The notes under the pieces are model-generated. The model was not told the origin of the DNA. It did not search any database and was given only the letters and a program-made list of their open reading frames with translations. Positions 17,159 through 25,653 of a stretch of DNA of 64,000 bases are shown piece by piece; position 1 is the first letter of the stretch, and each line of letters begins with the position of its first letter. The translations under genes were made by a program, and so were the position numbers. The DNA comes from Oscillospiraceae bacterium. GTDB taxonomy: Bacteria > Bacillota > Clostridia > Oscillospirales > Oscillospiraceae. The stretch covers positions 17,357 to 81,356 of the forward strand of contig SVLZ01000001.1 of the NCBI GenBank assembly GCA_015067665.1, read 5' to 3'.

Positions 17159-18448
17159 TTAATCCACAAGATTGAAGGCCTTTTTCAGGTCCTCCACCTC
17201 TTCATCCGTGATGCGGTCCACAGTGCCTAAGGCGCTGGCATTGATCAAAGAATGGGCTGTTGCCTCTAAAACCTCCAAGCGGTCAAAGGCCTGCAGCAGG
17301 CTGTTGCCGGTGACGACCACACAGTTGTTTTCCACCATCATAGCAGGATGGGCAGCATCCAGCTCCTTGGAGATCGCTTCCGAGTCATATATCTCGCCGT
17401 ATGGCAGCTTCTTAATATCCCGCAGAAGGATATAGCTTTCGGGAATGGTTCTGGGATCAAAGCCCGCATCTGTAATCGCAAAGGCCATGGCGTGAAGGGG
17501 ATGCGCCTGCAAAATCGCGCGGATCTCCGGGTGTGTCTTGTAAATGATCTCGTGCAAATGGACGGCGCGGGAGGGAGTCTTGCCCAGCTCCTTCATACCG
17601 CTCTTTACCCGCACCAGATCATCCTCCTCCAAATAGGCCCGATCCTGCCCAAAGGGGGTAATGAGGAAGCTGTCGTCAGCCAGGCGCACGGAATAGGTGC
17701 CGTGGGTAGCCGTAAACAAGCCCTGACGGTAGGAGCGCTTAATGAGGGTGATCATATCCCGACGGGCAGACAGCTCCTCGGAAGTAAAAGTGCGGGGAAT
17801 AAAGTCGTCGAGCTTAGTGTGGTGATTGGTAACTGCAATACGGTGCTCCTCTTCGTTCAGGCTCTTGATTTTGCCGATACGTGCGGCCTGAATTTCTAAA
17901 TCTGCGGCAAAATTCAAGGTTTCGAAGCGCTGGAAGGCAGTAAACATATCCTGCGCACCAATGCATACACCGTGGTTTTCCAAAATGGCAATATCGCAAC
18001 CCTCCGCAAATACCGCACCGATCTTATCGCCAAGATCTTCGCTGCCGGGCACACCGTAAACAGCAATCTTTGCATCTTGGCAAATACGGCGGATAGAGGG
18101 AATAAGGTCCAAGTTAGGGATCCGGCTGGCGATGGAAAATGCCACCAATGCAGGAGGATGGGCATGGAGCACAGCCTTCAGATCCGGACGCATCTTATAG
18201 ACAGATGCGTGGAAGGGGAACTCGGAGGAGGGCTTGTGAGGGCCAACGATGCTGCCATCGGGCTTTACGCAAATAATGTCGTTTCTCGTAAGGGTGCCCT
18301 TATCCACACCGGCAGGTGTGATCCAGATATTCCCCTCATTATCCATGATCGACAGGTTGCCACCGGAGGTGGTGGTCAGTCCCTTATCATAGATACGCTG
18401 CATAAACATGACCAGTTGGTCAGCGGGGTGAATGTAGTTAATGTTCAT
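17159..18448 (-). CDS. Tandem class II aldolase/adducin protein, second copy degenerate
   Basis: 429 residues. The ATG at 18448 is 7 nt after GAGGAG; a GTG two codons upstream is too close to it. Two class II aldolase domains are fused (about 1-205 and 215-425). The first keeps the family zinc/catalytic residues: PSSEFPFHASVY (Glu), LHAHPPAL (two His) and LENHG (His). In the second these positions read SRAVHLHEIIY, LQAHPLH and VENNC, so the Glu and the metal His residues are changed. The first half should cleave a ketose-1-phosphate to DHAP and an aldehyde, and the second may be structural or bind ligand. It follows the rhamnose genes and precedes a ROK kinase. Confidence 0.8.
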   Translation of the reverse strand: MNINYIHPADQLVMFMQRIYDKGLTTTSGGNLSIMDNEGNIWITPAGVDKGTLTRNDIICVKPDGSIVGPHKPSSEFPFHASVYKMRPDLKAVLHAHPPALVAFSIASRIPNLDLIPSIRRICQDAKIAVYGVPGSEDLGDKIGAVFAEGCDIAILENHGVCIGAQDMFTAFQRFETLNFAADLEIQAARIGKIKSLNEEEHRIAVTNHHTKLDDFIPRTFTSEELSARRDMITLIKRSYRQGLFTATHGTYSVRLADDSFLITPFGQDRAYLEEDDLVRVKSGMKELGKTPSRAVHLHEIIYKTHPEIRAILQAHPLHAMAFAITDAGFDPRTIPESYILLRDIKKLPYGEIYDSEAISKELDAAHPAMMVENNCVVVTGNSLLQAFDRLEVLEATAHSLINASALGTVDRITDEEVEDLKKAFNLVD

Positions 18449-18478
18449 ATACACACTCCTCTACTTGATATGGAAAGC

Positions 18479-18507
18479 GGGTTGACGTCCATCGGGGACG
18501 TCAACCC
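18479..18507 (-). terminator. Intra-operon hairpin after the rhamnulose-phosphate aldolase gene
   Basis: Perfect 12-bp stem GGGTTGACGTCC / GGACGTCAACCC with a 5-nt loop, 15 nt after the stop codon and 31 nt before the next start. There is no real T-tract, so it may protect an mRNA 3' end or lower expression of the three downstream genes. Confidence 0.5.
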
Positions 18508-18521
18508 ATAACCGTTATTAT

Positions 18522-19598
18522 TTATTTCTTACCTGCCAAAGATTTGCGATACTTTTCGCTTTCCCAGTTGGCAATAAAGTTCTTGGCCGCCTCGCCCATA
18601 GTGGACAGAGGATGACCGGCTGCCTTAATGTGACTGATAACAAAGACAACTGCTGTCAGCGTTTCTGCCAGCACCTGTGCCTTCTTGCCATCCATACGCA
18701 TCAGCACCTTGCCGGAGTCAGAATAAGCGACACACTGCCCCTCTTCGACTTCAGCCTTATCCATACCGAATGTGCCGATCAGGAAGACCATTTGGTCGGG
18801 GTACAGGGGCTGCTCCAGCAGGAACTGCTCGGTGTATGCGCCGCCCTTCAGCGCTTCGGTCAAATAAGGTGTATCCGCCTCATAAAGGCCGGGCTCGATC
18901 TCACGGATAGAAACCTTGGGGAAGGCATCACCGGTAATGCCGAAAGCCTTCGCCAGACGCTCGTTGGCATCCGCGTGAAGCTGCAGTACAACATCCGGAT
19001 CATCGTCGTGAGCGATAATTCCGTGGTTCTGCATAATGATGATGCTGGGAATCTTGCCGGTTTCTTCCTCTACCCGCTTCATTTCGTTGCGGATGGCAAA
19101 GGTCAGGTTTGCACCGGGGTCCACATAAGGAACCATACCCCAGGAGTAGTCCGCGCCTGCAAATGCAGCGGTGCAGATCTCCTTGCAGTCCACCGCACAA
19201 GCTGCCAGGTTTGCATAAACGCTGTGGGTGTGGACAACAAAGGTCCCCAGAATGGAATGGAAGCCAGCTTCTACAGAGGGACGCAGCTGCTGCAGTCCCT
19301 CAATCACCTTAACGGATTCCTTTGCCTTGGTGGAGCCGGCAGTTTCCACATTTTCGAACTGCTCCGGTTCGCTTGTGAGGTAAAACTCCCGGACTGCCGC
19401 ACCGTCCAAAACGGCATAAGCGCTGTTGGGGGTAATATCGCTGAGGCAGAAGCCGGACGCCTTAATGGCCATAAGACCGCCAAAAAGCTTCACAGAAGTG
19501 TTGCCGCCACCGCCCTGTACATAGTCAGCTCTCCCGCCGGCAATACCGGAAACGCGGGCAAATTCCTCTAAAAGCTTTGCGTTTTCTTCAAAAAACAT
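18522..19598 (-). CDS. rhaD: Rhamnulose-1-phosphate aldolase, class II
   Basis: 358 residues. The ATG at 19598 is 8 nt after GGGAGG; an upstream in-frame ATG lies before that site. This is a class II aldolase fold with VQGGGGNTSVKL and IKASGFCLSDI (phosphate site), VVHTHSVYANL (metal His) and IIMQNHGIIAH (metal His). It resembles the aldolase half of bifunctional rhamnulose-phosphate aldolase / lactaldehyde dehydrogenase proteins rather than E. coli RhaD, and the dehydrogenase half is absent. In this position after rhaB and rhaA it should split L-rhamnulose-1-phosphate into DHAP and L-lactaldehyde. Its start overlaps nothing but lies 17 nt after the rhaA stop. Confidence 0.82.
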   Translation of the reverse strand: MFFEENAKLLEEFARVSGIAGGRADYVQGGGGNTSVKLFGGLMAIKASGFCLSDITPNSAYAVLDGAAVREFYLTSEPEQFENVETAGSTKAKESVKVIEGLQQLRPSVEAGFHSILGTFVVHTHSVYANLAACAVDCKEICTAAFAGADYSWGMVPYVDPGANLTFAIRNEMKRVEEETGKIPSIIIMQNHGIIAHDDDPDVVLQLHADANERLAKAFGITGDAFPKVSIREIEPGLYEADTPYLTEALKGGAYTEQFLLEQPLYPDQMVFLIGTFGMDKAEVEEGQCVAYSDSGKVLMRMDGKKAQVLAETLTAVVFVISHIKAAGHPLSTMGEAAKNFIANWESEKYRKSLAGKK

Positions 19599-19614
19599 CG
19601 CTTTTTCCTCCCAA

Positions 19615-20865
19615 TTATACACGCTTTGCGAGAACTTCTTCCTCGTAAGCCTTTACAGTAGCGAACCACTGGCCGTCTTCAGGTGCGCCGCACTGGCGGC
19701 AGTACTCGTTCCAGATTTCACCGAAGGGCATGGTCTTGAGCTCTTCGGAAATAACCATAATTTCCGTCCAGTTACTCTCATTCTGCATAGCAGTCAGGTC
19801 GGGGGTGATGAGGGCCATCAGCAGTGCCTTCTGCACATTGCGGAAGCCAACGGTCCAAGCGGAAATACGGTTGATGGAAGCATCGAAATAGTCAAGCGCC
19901 ATCTTTACGCTGCCCTCAAGACCACCGCAACGGACGATCTCCTTGCACAGCTCCTTGGTCTCGTCATCCAGCAGAACAACATGGTCAGAGTCCCAGCGGA
20001 TAGGACGGGTGATGTGCAGTGCGATCTCCGGGAAGAAAGCAAGCAAAGCGGGGATCTTGTCGGAAACCACTTCGGTGGGATGGTAGTGACCGTTATCCAT
20101 CAGGGGGATGCAGCGATCCTTGTTGACGGCGGCATAGCTGAGGGAGAATTCCGCAGAGCCGACAGTGTAAGCTTCCACGCCGATGCCGAAGACCTTGCTC
20201 TCAACACAGGGCTTGACCTTGTTAAAGTCAAAGGGCTCAGAGAGGATCTCGTCGATGGCTTCCTTATAGCGAACACGGGGACCCATACGGTCAGCAGGAA
20301 TGTCCTTAAAGCCGTCACCGGTCCAAATGTTCATAATACAGGGCTGGCCCAGCTCCTCTGCCAGATAAGTAGAAATGCGGATACAAGCCTTGCCGTGGTC
20401 GATCCAGAACTTGCGGATCTCAGGATCGGGGTGAGAAAGGGTCAGGCCGTTTGCCTTGGGGTGAGAGAAGAAGGTGGGGTTAAAGTCACAGCCGAGGCCA
20501 CGCTCCTTGCAGAAATCCACCCACTTTTTGAAGTGCTTGGGCTCTAACTTATCACGGTCTGCCCAGTCGCCGTCCTCAAAGATGGCATAGGAGGCGTGGA
20601 GATTCATCTTCTTAGTGCCGGGGCAGAGCTTCAACACCACATCCAGGTCTGCCATCAGCTCCTCGGGTGTTCTTGCACGGCCGGGATAGTTGCCGGTAGT
20701 CTGAATGCCGCCGGTGAGCGGCTTGCTCGGGTCGGTATCAAAACCGCGGACATCGTCACCCTGCCAGCAGTGCAGTGCTACGGGAACATTTCTAAGCTTG
20801 GCGATGGCAGCATCGGTGTCAACACCCAATGCGGCATATTTGGCTTTTGCTTCTACGTAACTCAT
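19615..20865 (-). CDS. rhaA: L-rhamnose isomerase
   Basis: 416 residues, the normal family length; ATG at 20865 with GGAGG 9 nt upstream. It begins with the RhaA pattern (VPVALHCWQGDDVRGFD, then TGNYPGRARTPEELMAD) and has the metal-binding region with FNPTFFSHPKANGLTLSHPD and MDNGHYHPTE. It converts L-rhamnose to L-rhamnulose in the cytoplasm, the first step of rhamnose breakdown, and needs Mn2+ or a similar metal. It sits 2 nt after the rhaB stop and just before the aldolase, so translation is probably coupled. Confidence 0.95.
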   Translation of the reverse strand: MSYVEAKAKYAALGVDTDAAIAKLRNVPVALHCWQGDDVRGFDTDPSKPLTGGIQTTGNYPGRARTPEELMADLDVVLKLCPGTKKMNLHASYAIFEDGDWADRDKLEPKHFKKWVDFCKERGLGCDFNPTFFSHPKANGLTLSHPDPEIRKFWIDHGKACIRISTYLAEELGQPCIMNIWTGDGFKDIPADRMGPRVRYKEAIDEILSEPFDFNKVKPCVESKVFGIGVEAYTVGSAEFSLSYAAVNKDRCIPLMDNGHYHPTEVVSDKIPALLAFFPEIALHITRPIRWDSDHVVLLDDETKELCKEIVRCGGLEGSVKMALDYFDASINRISAWTVGFRNVQKALLMALITPDLTAMQNESNWTEIMVISEELKTMPFGEIWNEYCRQCGAPEDGQWFATVKAYEEEVLAKRV

Positions 20866-20867
20866 AA

Positions 20868-22139
20868 TTATTTGACCTCCATTTGAATTTTCAAATTGCC
20901 CAGGGCAGTAGCCTCGATGGGCAATGCAACGACTTGTTTACCGGTGGCAGCTTCAGTCAGTGCATTCAGGAAACCGTTCTTTGCGCCGCCGCCTACGATG
21001 TACAGCTTTTCATATTTCTCGCCGGTGTTTGCTTCCAGCTCTTCAATAGCCTGCTTATAGCTGATCGCCAAGGAGCGGTATGCACAGCGGAAATAATCAC
21101 CGATCGCTGCAAGGGCATTCCCCGTAGCCGCATCAAATGCCGCCTTCATACTCTTGGGTGCCAGGAAGTCCTGTGCATTGGCATCGATCAGTGCCTCACA
21201 TTTGCTTTCTTCCGCCATCTTCACGATCTCCGGGAATTTTACGTCGGGGCACAGCTCTCTTTGCAGCTCATTTACCAGCCACATGCCCATAATGTTCTTT
21301 TGGTAGCGGTTATAACCCACACCGCCCTCATTGGAGTAGTTGGCCTTTTCGCTGCCGGCATTGGTAATGGGCTTAGGTGTCTTTACACCCAGGAGGCTCC
21401 ACGTACCGGAGGAAATATAGGGATGATTTCCTTCCATAGGAATGCCTTCTACCGCAGAGCCGGTGTCGTGGGTTGCGCAAAGCACCACTTTAATGCCTGC
21501 ATACTCACCGAGAACGGTACCGGGCTGGCTCAGCTTCGGGAACAGCTGTTTCGGGTAGCCCAAGGCCTCTACGATCTCCATATCAAATTCGCCGGTCTGG
21601 GCATTGATCATGCCCATCGTGGTGGCATTGGTGTACTCTCTTGCCTTCACACCGCACAGCTTCCACAGCAAATATTCCGGCATCATCAGCATATCGGTCA
21701 CGCCTTCCAGACGGCCGTTTATCTTGTCATCGTAGAGCTGATAGACAGTGGTAAAGGGCTGGAACTGACAGCCGGTATGGGCATAGAGTTTGGAAAAAGG
21801 TACAATTTCGTGTACCTGCGGAATCACCGCTTCTGTCCGGTTGTCCCGATAGGCATAAACGGGCATAACCTCTTCCTCACCCCGGAGCAAAACATAGTCC
21901 ACGCCCCAAGTGTCGATAGACAAGCTCTCGATCTGCGGAAACTCCGCCTTTGCCTTGTCGATTCCTTCTTTTACGTACCGGGTAAGCCCCTGAATATCCC
22001 AAACAAGATGGCCGTCCTGCTCATGGACACCGTTGGGGAAGCGAAAAACTTCTTTTGTTTCGATGGCGCCATTTTCCATCCAACCCACAATGTGCCGACC
22101 GGAGGATGCGCCAATGTCAATTGCTAAATAATAGTGCAT
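20868..22139 (-). CDS. rhaB: Rhamnulokinase
   Basis: 423 residues; start at the ATG 22139 because AAAGGAGG lies 7 nt upstream and the family N-terminus YYLAIDIGASSGRHIVGW follows at once. It is a FGGY-type kinase with LSIDTWGVDYVLL, the ATHDTGSAVEGIP motif and a C-terminal IVGGGAKNGFLNALTEAATG adenosine-site region. It phosphorylates L-rhamnulose at O1. It is slightly shorter than E. coli RhaB (489 residues), as is common in Firmicutes. Its stop nearly abuts the rhaA start, and it is transcribed from the regulator side of the operon. Confidence 0.93.
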   Translation of the reverse strand: MHYYLAIDIGASSGRHIVGWMENGAIETKEVFRFPNGVHEQDGHLVWDIQGLTRYVKEGIDKAKAEFPQIESLSIDTWGVDYVLLRGEEEVMPVYAYRDNRTEAVIPQVHEIVPFSKLYAHTGCQFQPFTTVYQLYDDKINGRLEGVTDMLMMPEYLLWKLCGVKAREYTNATTMGMINAQTGEFDMEIVEALGYPKQLFPKLSQPGTVLGEYAGIKVVLCATHDTGSAVEGIPMEGNHPYISSGTWSLLGVKTPKPITNAGSEKANYSNEGGVGYNRYQKNIMGMWLVNELQRELCPDVKFPEIVKMAEESKCEALIDANAQDFLAPKSMKAAFDAATGNALAAIGDYFRCAYRSLAISYKQAIEELEANTGEKYEKLYIVGGGAKNGFLNALTEAATGKQVVALPIEATALGNLKIQMEVK

Positions 22140-22237
22140 AAAAAGGCCTCCTTTCTCATTATACAGCCATATTACTATGCCTGAAGCAAAAAAAGGAGGT
22201 CTTGTATTTTGCAAAAAAGTGTCCTCTCTTGCAAGTT

Positions 22238-23188
22238 TTAACTATCCCGGTAATGCTTGGGCGATTTGCCGTAGGCATCGGCAAAGATCCGGTGGAAATA
22301 GCTGATATTCTCATAGCCCACCGCAACGGCAATGTCGGCTACATTTCTGTCTGTGTTACGCAGCAAAAATGCTGCCTGCGCCAAACGCTTTTCCTGCACG
22401 AGCTGGGTGTAGGTTTTTCCCGTTTTGCGCTTGATTTCTCTTGAAAGCCAAGAAGCGTCATAGTGAAGCTGCTTCGCAAGATCGGCAAAGCTGCCGCTGA
22501 CGTAGTTTTCCTCCACATATCGCAGCACCTGCCACGCAATGGTATCCTCCGGATCGGCGGTGGTCAGATCCTCTGTATGGGTCAGCAGCTGCATAAAGAC
22601 CAAGGTCATCGTCATTTGGCTCATTTTCCGCTTATTCGGTGTCTCCTGAATAAGGATCCAAAGCAGGTTTTCCAGTAGGTTTTGGATAGGCTTATCACCG
22701 GAAACGTTAAAATGGAGATAACCTGCATCGGAGCTTTTTCCGCAAAGGCAGTCAATAAGAAACTTTCGCAGAGGGGTGGGTTCTTCGCCGATCATAGATA
22801 GGGGCGTGGAGAAAAATTCCGGCAAAACGATAAAATTAACCGCCAAATCCTTCTCCCCTGCCTGACACACCTCGTGCGTGGCGCTTTGACTGAGAAAAAG
22901 CAGATCTCCCTGCGCCAGTCGGATTTTCTTGCCGTTTACAATGTGCGTGGTCTCTCCGCTGAACATATACACTACTTCCACATAGTTATGGGTATGCTCC
23001 GGAAAATGGATAAAACGGGTGTGAGGGCGAATCGTGATCAGCTTGCCGGCAGACAGCAGCTTGCGGCTGTTGACGGTGCTGTCCTGCTCCTGCATATAGA
23101 GATTACGGTCAATATCTCTGCGTCCGTCTAAAATCTCCTGCTCCTCTGCCGTAACGACACAGAGCTTTTCAAATAATATAGGGTCCAT
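22238..23188 (-). CDS. AraC-family regulator of the rhamnose operon
   Basis: 316 residues; ATG at 23188 with GGGAGGG upstream (a 13-residue extension has no site). The N-terminal cupin (FIHFPEHTHNYVEVVYMFSG, GDLLFLSQSATHEV) should bind the sugar. The C-terminal double helix-turn-helix ends in VGYENISYFHRIFADAYGKS. It is the first gene on the strand and 98 nt upstream of rhaB, so it is probably the RhaS/RhaR equivalent, made from the operon promoter or its own. Whether rhaB has a separate promoter is not clear from the 98-nt gap. Confidence 0.85.
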   Translation of the reverse strand: MDPILFEKLCVVTAEEQEILDGRRDIDRNLYMQEQDSTVNSRKLLSAGKLITIRPHTRFIHFPEHTHNYVEVVYMFSGETTHIVNGKKIRLAQGDLLFLSQSATHEVCQAGEKDLAVNFIVLPEFFSTPLSMIGEEPTPLRKFLIDCLCGKSSDAGYLHFNVSGDKPIQNLLENLLWILIQETPNKRKMSQMTMTLVFMQLLTHTEDLTTADPEDTIAWQVLRYVEENYVSGSFADLAKQLHYDASWLSREIKRKTGKTYTQLVQEKRLAQAAFLLRNTDRNVADIAVAVGYENISYFHRIFADAYGKSPKHYRDS

Positions 23189-23215
23189 AAATCGCCCTCC
23201 CGGTGCTTTTCTTTC

Positions 23216-23243
23216 ATTATAGCACATTATCCCGATTCGTCAA
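23216..23243 (-). promoter_or_regulatory. Promoter of the rhamnose regulator/operon
   Basis: Minus-strand TTGACG (23243-23238), 16-nt spacer, TATAAT (23221-23216), about 27 nt before the araC-type start. Confidence 0.7.
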
Positions 23244-23320
23244 ATATCCCTTTGCCTTGCGCGTCATACCTCCGGTCACTAAAACGGTATTGCCATTGTA
23301 GGCGCGCGCCACCTGATTGG

Positions 23321-23350
23321 AAAAGGACAAGTCCGAAGACTTGTCCTTTT
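23321..23350 (-). terminator. Terminator of the BY-kinase gene
   Basis: Perfect 13-bp stem AAAAGGACAAGTC / GACTTGTCCTTTT with a 4-nt loop, 7 nt after the stop codon and ending in four T. Confidence 0.85.
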
Positions 23351-23357
23351 GTAATGC

Positions 23358-24083
23358 TTATTTTCCATACTGGCCGTATTTGCCGTATTTTCCGTAATGG
23401 CCGTAGTAGCTGTAGTCCTTTGTGGAAGCATCCTCCAAATTATACTGGTTAATGACCGTACCCACAATCTTTGCATTCACAGTCTGCAGCTTATGAACAG
23501 CGCCCTGCACGATATTCTTCTTTGCAAACCCTTGGCGAATTACAAACACCACACCGTCACATAGAGAAGCCAGCGCAGCCGCATCGGTCACAAGGCCTAC
23601 CGGCGGCGTATCCACAATGACGAAATCATATGTCTCCAGTGCCTGATCCATAAGGTCTACCATAGCCTGCGAGCTGACCAGCTCTGCAGGGTTGGGCGGT
23701 GTCACACCGCCAATCAGCACATCAAAGCCATGCACCGTTTCTACGACACTTTCTGCAAGCTCTGCCATACCGGCAAGAACAGTAACTACGTTCTTCTCAG
23801 GATTTTTCCTAATATTCAGGTACATATTAACAGAAGGTTTCCGCAAGTCTGCATCGATCAGCAGCACACGCTTGCCAACCTGCGCCAGGGAGATGGCAAA
23901 GTTGATGGCAACGCTGCTCTTGCCTTCTTCCGGCACCGAGCTGGTAACCAGCAGCTTCCGGTTTTCACCGTTTTCCGCCATATGGGTAAAGTTGGTCCGC
24001 AGCGCCTTATAGGCCTCTGCATATTCAAAAGGTACCTTTCCACTGATCAGTGGGACAGTGGGCATTTCAGGCATTTTTCTCAT
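23358..24083 (-). CDS. BY-kinase (CpsD/CapB-type tyrosine kinase)
   Basis: 241 residues; its ATG overlaps the stop of the Wzz-like gene as ATGA. Walker A SSVPEEGKSSVAINFA near residue 50, Walker A' LLIDADLRKPS and Walker B FVIVDTPPVG are all present. The C-terminus is a tyrosine cluster, YSYYGHYGKYGKYGQYGK, which is the expected autophosphorylation tail. It is a cytoplasmic kinase that works with a membrane partner, encoded just upstream, to control the length or export of surface polysaccharide. No glycosyltransferases or flippase are next to the pair, which is unusual for this family. Confidence 0.9.
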   Translation of the reverse strand: MRKMPEMPTVPLISGKVPFEYAEAYKALRTNFTHMAENGENRKLLVTSSVPEEGKSSVAINFAISLAQVGKRVLLIDADLRKPSVNMYLNIRKNPEKNVVTVLAGMAELAESVVETVHGFDVLIGGVTPPNPAELVSSQAMVDLMDQALETYDFVIVDTPPVGLVTDAAALASLCDGVVFVIRQGFAKKNIVQGAVHKLQTVNAKIVGTVINQYNLEDASTKDYSYYGHYGKYGKYGQYGK

Positions 24084-24799
24084 TCCAGCTCACCTCTCGC
24101 CTTCTCACGTTTCTTGCTGCAGCTATCCACTGCAGGGATCACGCCCAGCACCGGCAGGTCCAGTGTCTGACGGATGTCGTACTCAGTTTGGAACGTATTG
24201 TCCAACAGATGCAACGCTGCAAAAAGACCGCAAGAGAGCATAAAGCCCAGTGCCGCATAGATAACGACAGTACTTGTAATGCTGAGGGAAATGGGCTGAT
24301 TGGAAGCGTGAACGTCCTCGACGGTTTTCACAGAGCCTGCCTCGATGGTCTCAACAATGACCGGAGGTGCCACCTCCAGGATCTTGGCGGTAATCGCCTT
24401 TGCCGTTTCCACATCGCCGTAGCGCACAGTGATCTCCATAACCATGGTATCATTGACAGATTCCACGGAAATTCTGGACGCTAAGCTATCACTGCTATCC
24501 GGCAGATTGAGCGCCTGAATGATAGGCATCAATACTGTACGGCTGCCGATAATGGCGGTACAGGTATCCACAAGCTTCATAGAAGCTGCCAACTGGTCCG
24601 TAGTAACATCCGGGCGTTCTGTATTAGAATTGACGATCAGCTTAGCCTTTGCCTCGTATTGGGGCTTTGTTGTCAGCACACTGACAGCCACGCCAATAAC
24701 CGCCACAAAGACGGTGATGAGCACAATGTACCGTGTCTTTTTTAGCAGTGCACGGAGCAGCAGGCCAATGTCCAATTCCCGTTCCATCATTTCTTTCAT
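24080..24799 (-). CDS. Wzz-type polysaccharide chain-length / BY-kinase modulator
   Basis: 239 residues; ATG at 24799 with AAGGAG 8 nt upstream. Two transmembrane helices, at about residues 22-42 and 175-197, flank an extracellular domain (YEAKAKLIVNS, DTCTAIIGSRTVL). This is the Wzz / CapA (CpsC) topology. The short C-terminal cytoplasmic tail is where this family activates the partner kinase. It is coupled to the BY-kinase gene by a 4-nt overlap, so both products are made in equal amounts. Probable role: control of capsule or exopolysaccharide chain length. Confidence 0.88.
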   Translation of the reverse strand: MKEMMERELDIGLLLRALLKKTRYIVLITVFVAVIGVAVSVLTTKPQYEAKAKLIVNSNTERPDVTTDQLAASMKLVDTCTAIIGSRTVLMPIIQALNLPDSSDSLASRISVESVNDTMVMEITVRYGDVETAKAITAKILEVAPPVIVETIEAGSVKTVEDVHASNQPISLSITSTVVIYAALGFMLSCGLFAALHLLDNTFQTEYDIRQTLDLPVLGVIPAVDSCSKKREKARGELE

Positions 24800-24850
24800 A
24801 GGGAATACTCCTTTTTTTATACTACAATGCATACTATCGCATTTTTCTTT

Positions 24851-24878
24851 ATTATACACTATTCGGAGGAAAAGTCAA
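24851..24878 (-). promoter_or_regulatory. Promoter of the Wzz/BY-kinase pair
   Basis: Minus-strand TTGACT (24878-24873), 16-nt spacer, TATAAT (24856-24851). Confidence 0.7.
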
Positions 24879-24887
24879 TAAAAGTCG

Positions 24888-25325
24888 TCAGCTTTCTTCA
24901 CTTCCATATAGTGCAATGGTAAACTGCCGCAGCGCCTTATCCCGTTTGCGGTAAACGGTAGAGGTTTCCGCACCCAATTCCGTACAAAGCCGCTCCACGC
25001 TCCCCTTCTCCGGATGAATGTAAAACCGCTGCAACACCAGTCTTTCCTCCCGATTCAGTCCGCTCAGGGCCCGCTCCATACACTCCAGCCAGCGCTCCGT
25101 CTGCTGCAGGCGCCACATCAGCTCCTGCCGGCTCATCATATTGTCAAGAAGCCGCTCCTCCTGCCGGTTTCCGCCGGACAGCACCGCGCAGTCTTCTGCC
25201 CGTCCGCTGCGAATAGCCACCGACAGCTCCTCCAGTCTACGAATTTCCAACGGAATATTCTTTGCAGCCAAAAGCATATTTTCGTATTTTCGCAGTCTCT
25301 CCATTGCCTCATTTTTCCAGTTCAT
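24888..25325 (-). CDS. Phage-type sigma-70 region-4-like regulator
   Basis: 145 residues; ATG at 25325 with AAAGGAG 7 nt upstream. The N-terminal 90 residues are a predicted coiled-coil (LRKYENMLLAAKNIPLEIRR; SRQELMWRLQQTERWLECME). The C-terminus has LNREERLVLQRFYIHPEKGS, then AETSTVYRKRDKALRQF, which reads as a sigma-70 region-4 helix-turn-helix. Such proteins resemble ArpU/RinA-type late regulators of phages and mobile elements. The gene overlaps the preceding small Cys-rich gene by 17 nt. No other phage gene lies next to it, so this looks like a remnant or a domesticated module. Confidence 0.65.
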   Translation of the reverse strand: MNWKNEAMERLRKYENMLLAAKNIPLEIRRLEELSVAIRSGRAEDCAVLSGGNRQEERLLDNMMSRQELMWRLQQTERWLECMERALSGLNREERLVLQRFYIHPEKGSVERLCTELGAETSTVYRKRDKALRQFTIALYGSEES

Positions 25326-25653
25326 ACATATTCTCCTTTCGTACGCACTCCCAATTTTTCTTTGCCCGGCAAGGGGTCACACATAGATCCCGTGGACTAT
25401 GGCACCCATCGCAGGGATCCTTTTGACAGTAAGCCCGCAGCTGATCCGGATGGAGGTAATAATGTCCACCCACCGATATACCCATAGGCTTCGCATCTGC
25501 ACTGTCCATCTGCGCCCGGGGATAGGCGCGAATACGCCCCCAGCTTTCCGAAAACCACGCTTGCCATAGGGCACATTGCGCATTATTACAATTCCTCGCA
25601 TCCCGCACCCGCGTGCAGCCGCGGCACGGCTTCGGCATCTCCTTCCTTTTCAT
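25309..25653 (-). CDS. Small Cys-rich protein, phage-like
   Basis: 114 residues from the ATG at 25653, with AAAGGTGG about 9 nt upstream. It has many paired cysteines (PCRGCTRV, NCNNAQCALW, CQKDPCDGC, DLCVTPCRAKK) that suggest one or two zinc sites. The family is not recognised with certainty; similar small proteins sit beside sigma-like regulators in clostridial phage regions. It overlaps both neighbours, 17 nt with the regulator and 68 nt with the upstream reading frame, so the three form one compact transcription unit. Confidence 0.55.
   Translation of the reverse strand: MKRKEMPKPCRGCTRVRDARNCNNAQCALWQAWFSESWGRIRAYPRAQMDSADAKPMGISVGGHYYLHPDQLRAYCQKDPCDGCHSPRDLCVTPCRAKKNWECVRKENMYELEK

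Noticed and set aside
23251..23320. 16-codon frame with GGAGG before its ATG at 23267
   Set aside because: It contains the promoter of the downstream AraC gene and the Shine-Dalgarno sequence abuts the ATG; no supporting evidence.
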